From: Pseudomonas sp. GD03858
Lineage (GTDB): Bacteria; Pseudomonadota; Gammaproteobacteria; Pseudomonadales; Pseudomonadaceae
Assembly (NCBI RefSeq): GCF_029840925.1
Contig: NZ_JAOCDM010000009.1
Coordinates: 1 to 64,000, forward strand
Direction of reading: 5' to 3'
DNA: 64,000 nt
The notes under the pieces were generated by a model. That model was not told the DNA's origin. It did no database searches and was given only the letters and a program-made list of their open reading frames with translations. Positions 45,244-52,491 of the stretch are shown piece by piece; position 1 is the stretch's first letter, and each line of letters starts with the position of its first letter. The translations under genes were made by a program, and so were the position numbers.

Positions 45244-46164
45244 TCAACCCGAGCTGGCGCGCAGGCGTGCCACGTCGCGTATCGGTGGTGCGCCGTACAG
45301 GCGGCTGTATTCGCGGCTGAACTGCGATGGGCTCTCGTAGCCCACCCGATAGCCCGCCACCGCCGCCTCCAGCCCATCGTTGAGCATCAGCCGGCGCGCC
45401 TCCTGGAGGCGTAGCTGCTTCTGATACTGCAGCGGGCTCATCGACGTCACCGCCTTGAAGCGGTGGTGCAGGGTCGAGGTGCTGAGGTTGACCTCGCGTG
45501 CCAGGTCCTCGATTCGTAACGGTTCCTGGTAATGCTGGTTGAGCCAGGCAATGGCCTGGCAGACCCGGTGGGTCTGGCTGTTGGACAGGGCTATTTCGTA
45601 CAGGCGCCAGCCTTGCGGGCCACGCAACACCCGGTACATCAACTCACGACGTACCAGTGGGGCGAGCACGGCGATATCGCGAGGCGTGTCGAGCAGACGC
45701 ACCAGGCGCAGCAGGGTGTCGAGCAGCTGTGGATCGCTCCTTTCCACGAACAAGCCACGGCCGGCGGTCTGGCCGGGCACCAGCATCGGCCCGCTTTCGG
45801 CGATCAGTTGGCTGATCTGCGCCGGATCGATGTCCAGGCGCACGCCGAGGCAGGGGTTCTCGGGGCTGGCTTCGAGCAGCGCACCGGTGACGGGCAATGT
45901 CACCGAGACCACCATGTAGTTCAGCGGGTCATAGGTATAGCGCTCGTCGCCGAGGAACAGGGTCTTGCTACCTTGGGCCAGGATGCACAAGGCCGGTTGG
46001 GCCAGGGCGGGCATGCCGCGCACGTTTTCCTCGTAGCGGGTCAGGTACAGGTCGTCGATGGCCGACACCGGGCCGTAGGGGCCGTGGGCGTGGCGCTGGA
46101 TCAGTCCGGCCAGCTCCTGGCGTTGCTGTTCCAGGATCGGGTCGAGGGGCATGGATGGCGTCAT
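45244..46164 (-). CDS. AraC-family regulator with AraC_N domain
   Basis: 306 residues. The N-terminal cupin-type AraC_N domain (VSAIDDLYLTRYEENVRGMPALAQPALCILAQGSKTLFLGDERYTYDPLNYMVVSVTLPV) is followed by two C-terminal HTHs (EPLRIEDLAREVNLSTSTLHHRFKAVTSMSPLQYQKQLRLQEARRLML and AGYRVGYESPSQFSREYSRLYG). AGAGGAAAC precedes the ATG. Divergent from the monooxygenase gene across a perfect 17-bp inverted repeat. Confidence 0.9.
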   Translation of the reverse strand: MTPSMPLDPILEQQRQELAGLIQRHAHGPYGPVSAIDDLYLTRYEENVRGMPALAQPALCILAQGSKTLFLGDERYTYDPLNYMVVSVTLPVTGALLEASPENPCLGVRLDIDPAQISQLIAESGPMLVPGQTAGRGLFVERSDPQLLDTLLRLVRLLDTPRDIAVLAPLVRRELMYRVLRGPQGWRLYEIALSNSQTHRVCQAIAWLNQHYQEPLRIEDLAREVNLSTSTLHHRFKAVTSMSPLQYQKQLRLQEARRLMLNDGLEAAVAGYRVGYESPSQFSREYSRLYGAPPIRDVARLRASSG

Positions 46165-46235
46165 GGCGGGTTTCCTCTGGTGACCGGGGCAGCATAGGTT
46201 TGGGCAATGGCCGACGCTAGTCGAAAGCTGCACAG

Positions 46236-46275
46236 CGATTGCCTGATCCTGCCGCGCTGCAGGATCAGGCAATCG
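46236..46275. promoter_or_regulatory. Perfect 17-bp inverted repeat between AraC regulator and monooxygenase gene
   Basis: CGATTGCCTGATCCTGC and its exact inverse around CGCGCT. No U-tract and no gene end nearby, so an operator is likelier than a terminator. Confidence 0.6.
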
Positions 46276-46366
46276 GCCGACAGTAATGACCTAACGTCGC
46301 GCGCGGGGTGGCGGCTAACCTTGGCAGCCTGGTTTTCCCGTCCGCAGCGCTTCAAGGAGATCGTTC

Positions 46367-46660
46367 ATGACCCAGCAACAACCGGTCACACACCTGGCTT
46401 TCATCCGCGCCAGCAACGGTCGATCCGCAGAGCTTGGCGTGCGCCTGCGCGACCTGCTCGAGCCTTCGCTGCGCGCGCCCGGCTGCCTGAGCTTCAGTGT
46501 GCAGCGCTCGCAGGTCGATACCGACCTGTGGCTGCTCAGCGGCAGTTGGCGCGACCAGCAGGCGATGAGTGGCTACTTTGCCTCGCCGACGCTGGCGGTG
46601 TTCGGCGAACTGGTGCAGGAGCAGGTGGTCAGCAGCCTGGACCTGCACACCTTCGCCTAG
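46367..46660 (+). CDS. Antibiotic biosynthesis monooxygenase (ABM/YgiN-type) protein
   Basis: 97 residues: LAFIRASNGRSAELGVRLRDLLEPSLRAPGCLSFSVQRSQVDTDLWLLSGSWRDQQAMSGYFASPTLAVFGELV is the ferredoxin-like ABM fold, with the conserved ApGCLsf region and W-rich strand. Such proteins oxidise quinols or act as heme/quinone-modifying monooxygenases without a cofactor. AAGGAGA before the ATG. Probable target of the divergent AraC regulator. Confidence 0.85.
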   Translation: MTQQQPVTHLAFIRASNGRSAELGVRLRDLLEPSLRAPGCLSFSVQRSQVDTDLWLLSGSWRDQQAMSGYFASPTLAVFGELVQEQVVSSLDLHTFA

Positions 46661-46702
46661 CGTGTAGAATGCCGCCCCTCGATCACACAGGCGGAGTGCA
46701 GC

Positions 46703-46936
46703 ATGGCACGTAGAGAATTCCCCCACTTCGAAGCGGTTTCGGCGATGGTCCCGGTGCAAGGTGGCGGCTACCACGCGGCGATCGCCGTGAAGGCCCTGGG
46801 CTTGGGCGGCGCGCCGCGTTTTCACAAGGTGCTCGATGGTCAGGTGTTCCAGTCGGCGATCGCGGCCGACGAGGCCGCTTGTGCCGAACTCGAACGTCTG
46901 CAGGGCGTGGGCGAGGAAGGCGAACTGATCTTCTGA
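46703..46936 (+). CDS. Small hypothetical protein
   Basis: 77 residues: MARREFPHFEAVSAMVPVQGGGYHAAIAVKALGLGGAPRFHKVLDGQVFQSAIAADEAACAELERLQGVGEEGELIF. It looks like a compact beta-alpha domain with no signal or membrane segment. GGCGGAG precedes the ATG and codon use is normal, so it is probably real. No known function. Its stop directly abuts the stop of the convergent flavin reductase. Confidence 0.75.
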   Translation: MARREFPHFEAVSAMVPVQGGGYHAAIAVKALGLGGAPRFHKVLDGQVFQSAIAADEAACAELERLQGVGEEGELIF

Positions 46937-47542
46937 TCAGGCCTGTGGCCGGGCCATCTTGAACAGCTCGCCCAGCGCGAAGTAGTCGGCCGGGCCGCCA
47001 CCGCGCAGGATCGGTTCGGCGGCGGCGGTGTCGTAGATGCCGGCCTTCAGCAGGTGCTCGGCAATGTGCACCGCCACCACCTCTCCGAGAATCAGCCAGC
47101 TGGGAACCAGCTCTTGATCGGCGCGCTTGAGCTGGACGATCTGGCTGACCTTGCATTCGAAGCTCACCGGACTTTCGCCGACACGCGGCACCTTGACTAC
47201 GTTCGAGGCGGCCGGCGTCAGGCCGCTGAGCGCGAACTCGTCGACATCCGCCGCCACGGCGGCGCAGCTCTGGTTCATCTGCTGTGCCAGGGGACGGGTC
47301 GCCAGGTTCCAGACGAACTCGCCGGTCTGCTCGATGTTGTTCAGGCTGTCTTTGCGCCCGACGCTGCAGAAACCGACGATGGGCGGGATGTAGTTGAACG
47401 CGTTGAAGAAGCTGTAGGGCGCCAGGTTCAGGCGACCTTCGCGGTCGTGGCTGGAGATCCAGCCGATGGGGCGCGGGCCGACGATGGCGTTGAACGGGTC
47501 GTGGGGCAGGCCGTGGCCTTTGGCGGGTTCGTAGTAGTACAT
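46937..47542 (-). CDS. Flavin reductase-like FMN-binding protein
   Basis: 201 residues of the flavoprotein oxygenase/flavin reductase split-barrel family: MYYYEPAKGHGLPHDPFNAIVGPRPIGWISSHDREGRLNLAPYSFFNAFNYIPPIVGFCSVGRKDSLNNIEQTGEFVWNLA. The GPRPIGWISS and NLAPYSFFN segments bind FMN. The ATG at 47542 has only a weak ribosome site but is the family start. Substrate unknown, possibly supplying reduced flavin. Confidence 0.87.
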   Translation of the reverse strand: MYYYEPAKGHGLPHDPFNAIVGPRPIGWISSHDREGRLNLAPYSFFNAFNYIPPIVGFCSVGRKDSLNNIEQTGEFVWNLATRPLAQQMNQSCAAVAADVDEFALSGLTPAASNVVKVPRVGESPVSFECKVSQIVQLKRADQELVPSWLILGEVVAVHIAEHLLKAGIYDTAAAEPILRGGGPADYFALGELFKMARPQA

Positions 47543-47660
47543 CTGCGCAAGGCCGCGAGGCCCTTCCTGGTTGGGAACGAGGCGCCTAGTGTGCCAAGGC
47601 TTTGCCCGGCTGGAAATGATCAAGCCCGGCCGAAGCCGGGCTGGTAGCGCGCATCGAGGA

Positions 47661-47948
47661 TCAGCCGATGCGGTGGCCGTTGGTGCGGTCGAAGCCGTCT
47701 TCGGCGAAGCGCTGGCCGCCGGTGCGGTCGAAGCCGTCTTCAGCGAAGCGCTGGCCGCCAGTACGGTCGAAGCCGTCTTCAGCGAAGCGCTGGCCACCGG
47801 TACGGTCGAAACCATCTTCCGCGTAGTTGGCTGCCTGGGTCTGTACGGCAGCGAAAGTGTGGGCGCCGGTACGGTCGAAGCCGTCCTCGGCGAAGGCGCC
47901 GCCAGCCAGTACCGAGAGGGCGAGGGTGAGGATCAGTTGGTTTTTCAT
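47661..47948 (-). CDS. Secreted repeat protein made of AEDGFDRT units
   Basis: 95 residues. Signal peptide MKNQLILTLALSVLAGGAFA (1-20) is followed by a mature region that begins EDGFDRTG and then repeats. After a 14-residue unique stretch (29-42), three identical 13-residue units AEDGFDRTGGQRF (43-81) and a final variant AEDGFDRTNGHRIG follow, five EDGFDRT copies in all. The DNA units are 39 bp with synonymous differences. Each repeat junction (QRFA/EDG) resembles the predicted signal cleavage site (AFA/EDG). GGAG precedes the ATG. No function known to me. Confidence 0.8.
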   Translation of the reverse strand: MKNQLILTLALSVLAGGAFAEDGFDRTGAHTFAAVQTQAANYAEDGFDRTGGQRFAEDGFDRTGGQRFAEDGFDRTGGQRFAEDGFDRTNGHRIG

Positions 47949-48302
47949 GGTCGTTGCTCCGGTGGATTGCGAGGGTTTGTTGTTTCTATGAGGTCAATGC
48001 TACGCCTATTAAACTGATTAAAAAGCGCAAAAAATCACACATAAAAATCGATTTATTCGATTTGTTTTGGCGCGGGTTATCTCAGGACACTGCCATTGGC
48101 GCCCCAACCACCGTCCAGCACCGTTCCCATCTGTTTCGAGAGGGGCAGGCCGGTGGCAGGGCCATTTCAGAATGGCCCCAGGCAGTTAATTGGGAATTAA
48201 GGGAAGAGACGGCTTTTCTCTGGATGGCGACCTGCTGTCGGTCAGTGACACGAGGTGCGGCGGGCGGTCGAGTTGTTCAGGGCGTTCGTCGACCAGCCCC
48301 GC
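47949..48302. other. Gene-free AT-rich interval upstream of the repeat protein
   Basis: About 350 bp. 48000-48060 is AT-rich with an AAATCGATTT palindrome (48045-48054) and a CGATTTATTCGATTT direct repeat, probably the repeat-protein promoter. A GGGCCATT-TCAG-AATGGCCC hairpin lies at 48159-48178. No credible ORF. Confidence 0.45.
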
Positions 48303-49454
48303 TCACGTCTCTTGAGTCGTCACCGTGTAGCGGGTGCTACGCCCACCACCTGGCAGACGGGCCAGGCAGCGCTTGTCCAGCAGGTCGGCAAGGTGCCGGG
48401 TGGCAGTGGCCTTGGAAACCTTGGCCAGCGCCTGGTACTGGCTGGCGCTGATACCGGCTTCGAAACCGCGAGGCCCACCATCGAGCAGGCGATTGAGTAC
48501 CCTGACCTGTTCGGGCAGCAGGCCGTCGCCACGATGGATCAGCCAGAAGCGTGCCTTGGCCAGCACCCGGTCGATGCGCACCAGCGCTTGCTGGAGACTG
48601 CGCAGCAAGGTGGCAAGGAACCAGGCCAGCCAGCGCGTGACATCCAGGTCGCCGCGCTGGCTGCTTTCAAGGGCCGCGTAGTAGCCGGAACGATCCTCGA
48701 GGATGCTGCTGGACATGGCGTAGAAACGCACCGCCCGCTGCTCGCCCTGGGCCAGTGCCAGGTCTGTGATGGCACGGGTCAGGCGGCCATTGCCATCGGC
48801 GAAGGGATGCAGGGTGACGAACCAGAAATGGGCGAGCCCCGCCCGCAGCAGGGGATCGAGTCGCCGATCGTTGCGGCTGCTCTCGAACCAGTCGAGAAAC
48901 AGCTGCACCTGTTGTTCCAGGCCTGCACGCGGCGGCGCTTCGAAATGCACCTTGGGTTTGTCGATGCGCCCCGATACCACCTGCATCGGGGCGGCGTCGC
49001 GCCATTGGCCAACGGGCAGGGCAGGGGCGAGCGAATCGTCATTTTCGGGGAACAGCCAGCGGTGCCAGAGGAACAGCCGCTGCTGATCCAGCGGGCGAAC
49101 ATAGCCCATCGTCGCATCCAGCATCAGCTCGGCCAGGCCTTCGCTGCGTGTCGTGGTCGTCCCAGGTTCGCCAATGCCGAGCCGGCGGGCCAGGGACGAG
49201 CGAACGGACTCCACATTGAGCTGTTCGCCTTCGATGGCCGAGGACGTGACAATGTTTTGCAGCAGAGTGTCGAGCGTATCGAGGTTGGCATTGGCCTCGG
49301 TCACCGCCCCCGCTCTGCCCAGCAGGCAGCCCTGCGCCTGCACGCAGTCTCTGAGCAAGGTCGTGAGTTGCGACTCGTCCCAACGAAAGTCGGGCCAGTC
49401 GGCCTGCTGCCAGACCCAGAAGGTGTCTGCAGAGGTGTGCTCTTTAGGACTCAT
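48303..49454 (-). CDS. Fic-domain protein with N-terminal DUF4172 and C-terminal winged helix
   Basis: 383 residues. DUF4172-like N-terminus (FWVWQQADWPDFRWDESQLTTLL), inhibitory helix SSAIEG (71-76, the S/TxxxE-G/N antitoxin-type motif of class II Fic proteins), catalytic motif HPFADGNGR (216-224), and a C-terminal winged HTH (about 315-380). It should AMPylate a protein target and be auto-inhibited. The HTH and two palindromic operators over its start codon argue for autoregulation. The ATG at 49454 lies at the edge of operator copy 1. Confidence 0.9.
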   Translation of the reverse strand: MSPKEHTSADTFWVWQQADWPDFRWDESQLTTLLRDCVQAQGCLLGRAGAVTEANANLDTLDTLLQNIVTSSAIEGEQLNVESVRSSLARRLGIGEPGTTTTRSEGLAELMLDATMGYVRPLDQQRLFLWHRWLFPENDDSLAPALPVGQWRDAAPMQVVSGRIDKPKVHFEAPPRAGLEQQVQLFLDWFESSRNDRRLDPLLRAGLAHFWFVTLHPFADGNGRLTRAITDLALAQGEQRAVRFYAMSSSILEDRSGYYAALESSQRGDLDVTRWLAWFLATLLRSLQQALVRIDRVLAKARFWLIHRGDGLLPEQVRVLNRLLDGGPRGFEAGISASQYQALAKVSKATATRHLADLLDKRCLARLPGGGRSTRYTVTTQET

Positions 49455-49516
49455 GAGCCGAATAATAGCCATATTCGGCTCATTGTGTGAGCCGAATACG
49501 GCTATTATTCGGCTCA
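49454..49516. promoter_or_regulatory. Two tandem 29-bp palindromic operators upstream of fic
   Basis: TGAGCCGAATA-N7-TATTCGGCTCA occurs twice (49454-49482 and 49488-49516), 5 bases apart. All four 11-bp half sites are identical, and the outermost arms match over 17 bp. Copy 1 includes the first base of the fic start codon. Confidence 0.85.
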
Positions 49517-49521
49517 CCCAC

Positions 49522-49560
49522 AAAAAAGGGGCGCCTCGTCATCCGGGGCGCCCCCTTTTT
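49522..49560. terminator. Intrinsic terminator after the MHS permease
   Basis: A run of six A, GGGGCGCC, a 9-11 base loop, GGCGCCCC and five T. Lies between the permease 3' end and the fic operators. A and T tracts allow action in both directions. Confidence 0.85.
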
Positions 49561-49578
49561 ACGTTCAGTGAACGAGGA

Positions 49579-50898
49579 TCAGTCAGTGGTGATCCGCGAG
49601 TGCTGCTTGGTGTCCTTCATGGTCGCGTACACCAACAGCGAGCAGGCGATGCAGCCGGTGACGTACCAGTAGAAGCCGGTCTCCATGCCGATGCTCTTGA
49701 ACCACAGGGCCACGTACTCGGCGGTTCCACCGAAGATCGATACGGTCAGCGCGTACGGCAGGCCGACGCCCAGGGCACGGATCTCGGTGGGGAACAGCTC
49801 GGCCTTCACCACCGCGTTGATCGAGGTGTAGCCGCTGACGATGATCAGCGCGGCCATGATCAGGAAGAACGCGCCCCACCAGGTCTGGATGGTGTGCAGG
49901 GTGCTGAGGATCGGCACGGTGAACAGGGTGCCGAGCACGCCGAAGGCGATCAGGATCGGGCGCCGGCCGATCTTGTCGGACAGGCCGCCGATCACCGGCT
50001 GCAGGCACATGAACAGGAACAGCGTGGCCGCCGAGATGGTGGTCGAGTCGCTGATGCTCATGCCCACGGTGTTGACCAGGTACTTCTGCATGTAGGTGGT
50101 GTAGGTGTAGAAGGCCAGGGTGCCGCCCATGGTCAGGCCGACCACGGTCATCAGCTCTTTCGGGTGGCGCATCAGGGTGCGCATCAGGCTTTCCTTGGAC
50201 TTCTCCTTCTTGGTGAAGGAGGCGGTCTCTTCCATGCCGCGGCGCAGGTAGAGGGCGACCACCGCGCACAGTGCGCCGATCACGAACGGCACACGCCAGC
50301 CCCAGGCGTACAGCTCCTCGGTAGTCAGCGTGTTCTGCAGGACGATCAGCACCGCCAGGGCGATGAGCTGACCCGAGATCAGGGTCACGTACTGGAAGCT
50401 GGAGAAGAAGCCACGGCGTTCCTTGCTGGCCATCTCGCTCAGGTAGGTGGCCGAGGTTCCGTACTCGCCGCCCACCGACAGGCCTTGCATCAGGCGGGCG
50501 ATGACCAGCAGAACCGGTGCGGCGACGCCGATGGTCTCATAGCCCGGGGTCAGGGCGATGACCAGCGAGCCTGCGCACATCAGCAGTACCGAGGCCATGA
50601 GCGCGGCCTTGCGGCCCTTGCGGTCGGCGTACAGGCCCATCAGCCAGCCACCGATCGGGCGCATGAGGAAGCCCACGGCGAAGATCGCGGCGGTGTTGAG
50701 CAGTTGCGCGGTGGTGTCGCCGGCCGGGAAGAAGGCTTTGGCGAAGTACAGCGAGAATGCGGCGTAGACGTACCAGTCGTACCATTCGACCATGTTGCCG
50801 ATGGAGCCACTGAAGATCGATTTGAGGCGGGAGGCGGTGGATTTTTCCGCGGCAGGTGCAACGGCTGCCCCGCTGGGCAGAGTGCTGGCGTTATCCAT
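49579..50898 (-). CDS. MHS-family dicarboxylate / 2-oxoglutarate permease (KgtP-like)
   Basis: 439 residues, 12-helix. GNMVEWYDWYVYAAFSLYFAKAFFP, GGWLMGLYADRKGRKAAL and [17 protein letters not shown] are shared with pcaT (22142-23431) and KgtP. The gene has a sigma-54 promoter (50960-50974) and is followed upstream by a sigma-54-dependent response regulator and sensor, the arrangement of the MifR/MifS 2-oxoglutarate system. AAGGTA precedes the ATG, and a CA motif (50915-50922) suggests Crc control. Confidence 0.9.
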   Translation of the reverse strand: MDNASTLPSGAAVAPAAEKSTASRLKSIFSGSIGNMVEWYDWYVYAAFSLYFAKAFFPAGDTTAQLLNTAAIFAVGFLMRPIGGWLMGLYADRKGRKAALMASVLLMCAGSLVIALTPGYETIGVAAPVLLVIARLMQGLSVGGEYGTSATYLSEMASKERRGFFSSFQYVTLISGQLIALAVLIVLQNTLTTEELYAWGWRVPFVIGALCAVVALYLRRGMEETASFTKKEKSKESLMRTLMRHPKELMTVVGLTMGGTLAFYTYTTYMQKYLVNTVGMSISDSTTISAATLFLFMCLQPVIGGLSDKIGRRPILIAFGVLGTLFTVPILSTLHTIQTWWGAFFLIMAALIIVSGYTSINAVVKAELFPTEIRALGVGLPYALTVSIFGGTAEYVALWFKSIGMETGFYWYVTGCIACSLLVYATMKDTKQHSRITTD

Positions 50899-50914
50899 CA
50901 GGGATACCTTCTCG

Positions 50915-50922
50915 TTGTTTTT
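50915..50922 (-). promoter_or_regulatory. Candidate Crc/Hfq CA motif of the MHS permease
   Basis: On the mRNA, AAAAACAA in ACAAAAACAACGAGAAGG, just before the ribosome site. Fits AANAANAA. Confidence 0.55.
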
Positions 50923-50959
50923 GTGGAGCGCGCTCGCGGCGCAGCTTGAGAAGGGTTTT

Positions 50960-50974
50960 GCAGGAGCTGTGCCA
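50960..50974 (-). promoter_or_regulatory. Sigma-54 promoter of the MHS permease
   Basis: TGGCACAGCTCCTGC matches the -24/-12 consensus TGGCACGnnnnTTGC with correct spacing and GG/GC dinucleotides, ending 62 bp before the start codon. It is expected to need the adjacent sigma-54 activator. Confidence 0.8.
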
Positions 50975-51060
50975 AATGGGGGCGCAGTGATCCGTTTGGG
51001 TGCGTCTTGGGCAGTTCAGCTCCCCCGCAGCCCCTGTAGCCTGCGGGTTGTGCAAATCCC

Positions 51061-51089
51061 TGCAGGAGCGGGCTTGCCCCGCGAAGAGG
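51061..51089. repeat. Single REP element
   Basis: TGCAGGAGCGGGCTTGCCCC...GCGAAGAGG, unpaired, between the permease promoter and the response-regulator 3' end. Confidence 0.75.
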
Positions 51090-51156
51090 CACTTCGGAGC
51101 ATCAATGGATGAGCGGAAATTTGCTTGTTTCGGTGAATGGGTAGGCAAGAATCCGC

Positions 51157-52491
51157 CTATTCACGCTCGAGAAAGTCCTCCCGAGCCAGCCCATGGCGCT
51201 GCATTTTCTCGTTGAGCGTGCGCCGCGGCAGTTGCAGCGCCTCCATCACGCCCTTGATCTCGCCCTTGTGCTGGCGCAGCGCGGCGCGCAGGCACTGGGC
51301 CTCGAAGGCTTCCATCTGCTCCACCAGCGATTGCCCGCTCGGTACCGCCGCCAGGTTCGCTGAATCCAGCCCCAAGGTATGGCGTTCGGCGGCATTGGCC
51401 AGCTCGCGCACGTTGCCCGGCCAGTCGTGGGCGAGCAGCCGGGCCAGTTGCGCCCCGCCCACAGGTGGCGTTTCGCGTCCGAGGCGTTCGGCGGTGGCGC
51501 GGGCGAAATGCTCGAACAGCAGCGGGATGTCTTCGCGGCGTTCGCGCAGGGGCGCCAGGCGCAGTTCGGCGACGTTCAGGCGGTAGGCCAGGTCTTCGCG
51601 GAAACGTCCGGCGCGAGCCTCTTCCAGCAGGTCGGGCTTGGTCGCGGCGATGATCCGCAGATCGATGGCAATGCTCTGGTTGGCGCCGAGGCGTTCGAGT
51701 TTCTGCTCCTGGATCACCCGCAGCAACTTGGCTTGCTGGGCCAGTGGCATGCTCTCGATCTCGTCGAGGAACACGGTACCACCGTTGGCGTACTCGAGCT
51801 TGCCGATGCGCTTGCCCTGGGCACCGGTGAAGGCACCGCTTTCATGGCCGAACAGCTCGGCTTCGAACAGCGTTTCGGGAATGGCCGCACAGTTGAGCGC
51901 GACGAACGGCTTGCCGGCACGCGGGCCGAAATCGTGCAAGCAGCGGGCCACGCGCTCCTTGCCGCTACCGGTTTCGCCGCGGATCAGCACGTTGACCGGC
52001 AGGCCGGCCAGGTCCAGCACCTGGCGCCGCAGCTGCTGCAGGCCCTGGGACATGCCCAGCAGGGTGCCTTCCAGTTGCGCCTTGAGGTCGGCCCGCTCGT
52101 GCAGGCGGCGGTTCTCCAGCACCAGCTGGCGTTTTTCCAACGCCCGGCCAAGGCTGCTCATCAGGTGCTGTGGGGTGAAGGGCTTTTCCAGGAAGTCATA
52201 GGCACCGCTGCGCATCGCCTCGACCGCCATGGGTACATCGCCATGCCCGGTAAGCAGGATCACCGGCAGGCCGGGGTCGTCCCGTTGCACGCGCTCGAGC
52301 AATTGCAGGCCGGACAACCCGGGCATGCGCACGTCACTGAGGATCACCCCGGGGAAGTTGCGCGGCAACTGCGCCAGGCATTCCTCGGCGCGGGCGAACA
52401 GCTGCACGCTGAAGCCCGACAGGCTCAGCCACTGTTCCACCGCGCTACGGATGCTGGCTTCGTCGTCGACGACGATCACTGAGTTCAACAT
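51157..52491 (-). CDS. Sigma-54-dependent response regulator (DctD/MifR-like)
   Basis: 444 residues. Receiver domain MLNSVIVVDDEASIRSAVEQW with phospho-acceptor in VILSDVRMPG (about Asp52). AAA+ domain: Walker A GETGSGKE, sigma-54 loop GAFTGA, Walker B GGTVFLDEIES. Fis-type HTH at the end (IKGVMEALQLPRRTLNEKMQRHGL). The start ATG overlaps the sensor stop by 7 bp. It probably activates the sigma-54 promoter of the permease. Family: dicarboxylate or 2-oxoglutarate sensing. Confidence 0.92.
   Translation of the reverse strand: MLNSVIVVDDEASIRSAVEQWLSLSGFSVQLFARAEECLAQLPRNFPGVILSDVRMPGLSGLQLLERVQRDDPGLPVILLTGHGDVPMAVEAMRSGAYDFLEKPFTPQHLMSSLGRALEKRQLVLENRRLHERADLKAQLEGTLLGMSQGLQQLRRQVLDLAGLPVNVLIRGETGSGKERVARCLHDFGPRAGKPFVALNCAAIPETLFEAELFGHESGAFTGAQGKRIGKLEYANGGTVFLDEIESMPLAQQAKLLRVIQEQKLERLGANQSIAIDLRIIAATKPDLLEEARAGRFREDLAYRLNVAELRLAPLRERREDIPLLFEHFARATAERLGRETPPVGGAQLARLLAHDWPGNVRELANAAERHTLGLDSANLAAVPSGQSLVEQMEAFEAQCLRAALRQHKGEIKGVMEALQLPRRTLNEKMQRHGLAREDFLERE

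Noticed and set aside
47706..47822. 39-bp repeats considered as a CRISPR or minisatellite
   Set aside because: The units are contiguous and in frame, differ mostly by synonymous changes and encode AEDGFDRTGGQRF, so they are coding repeats.
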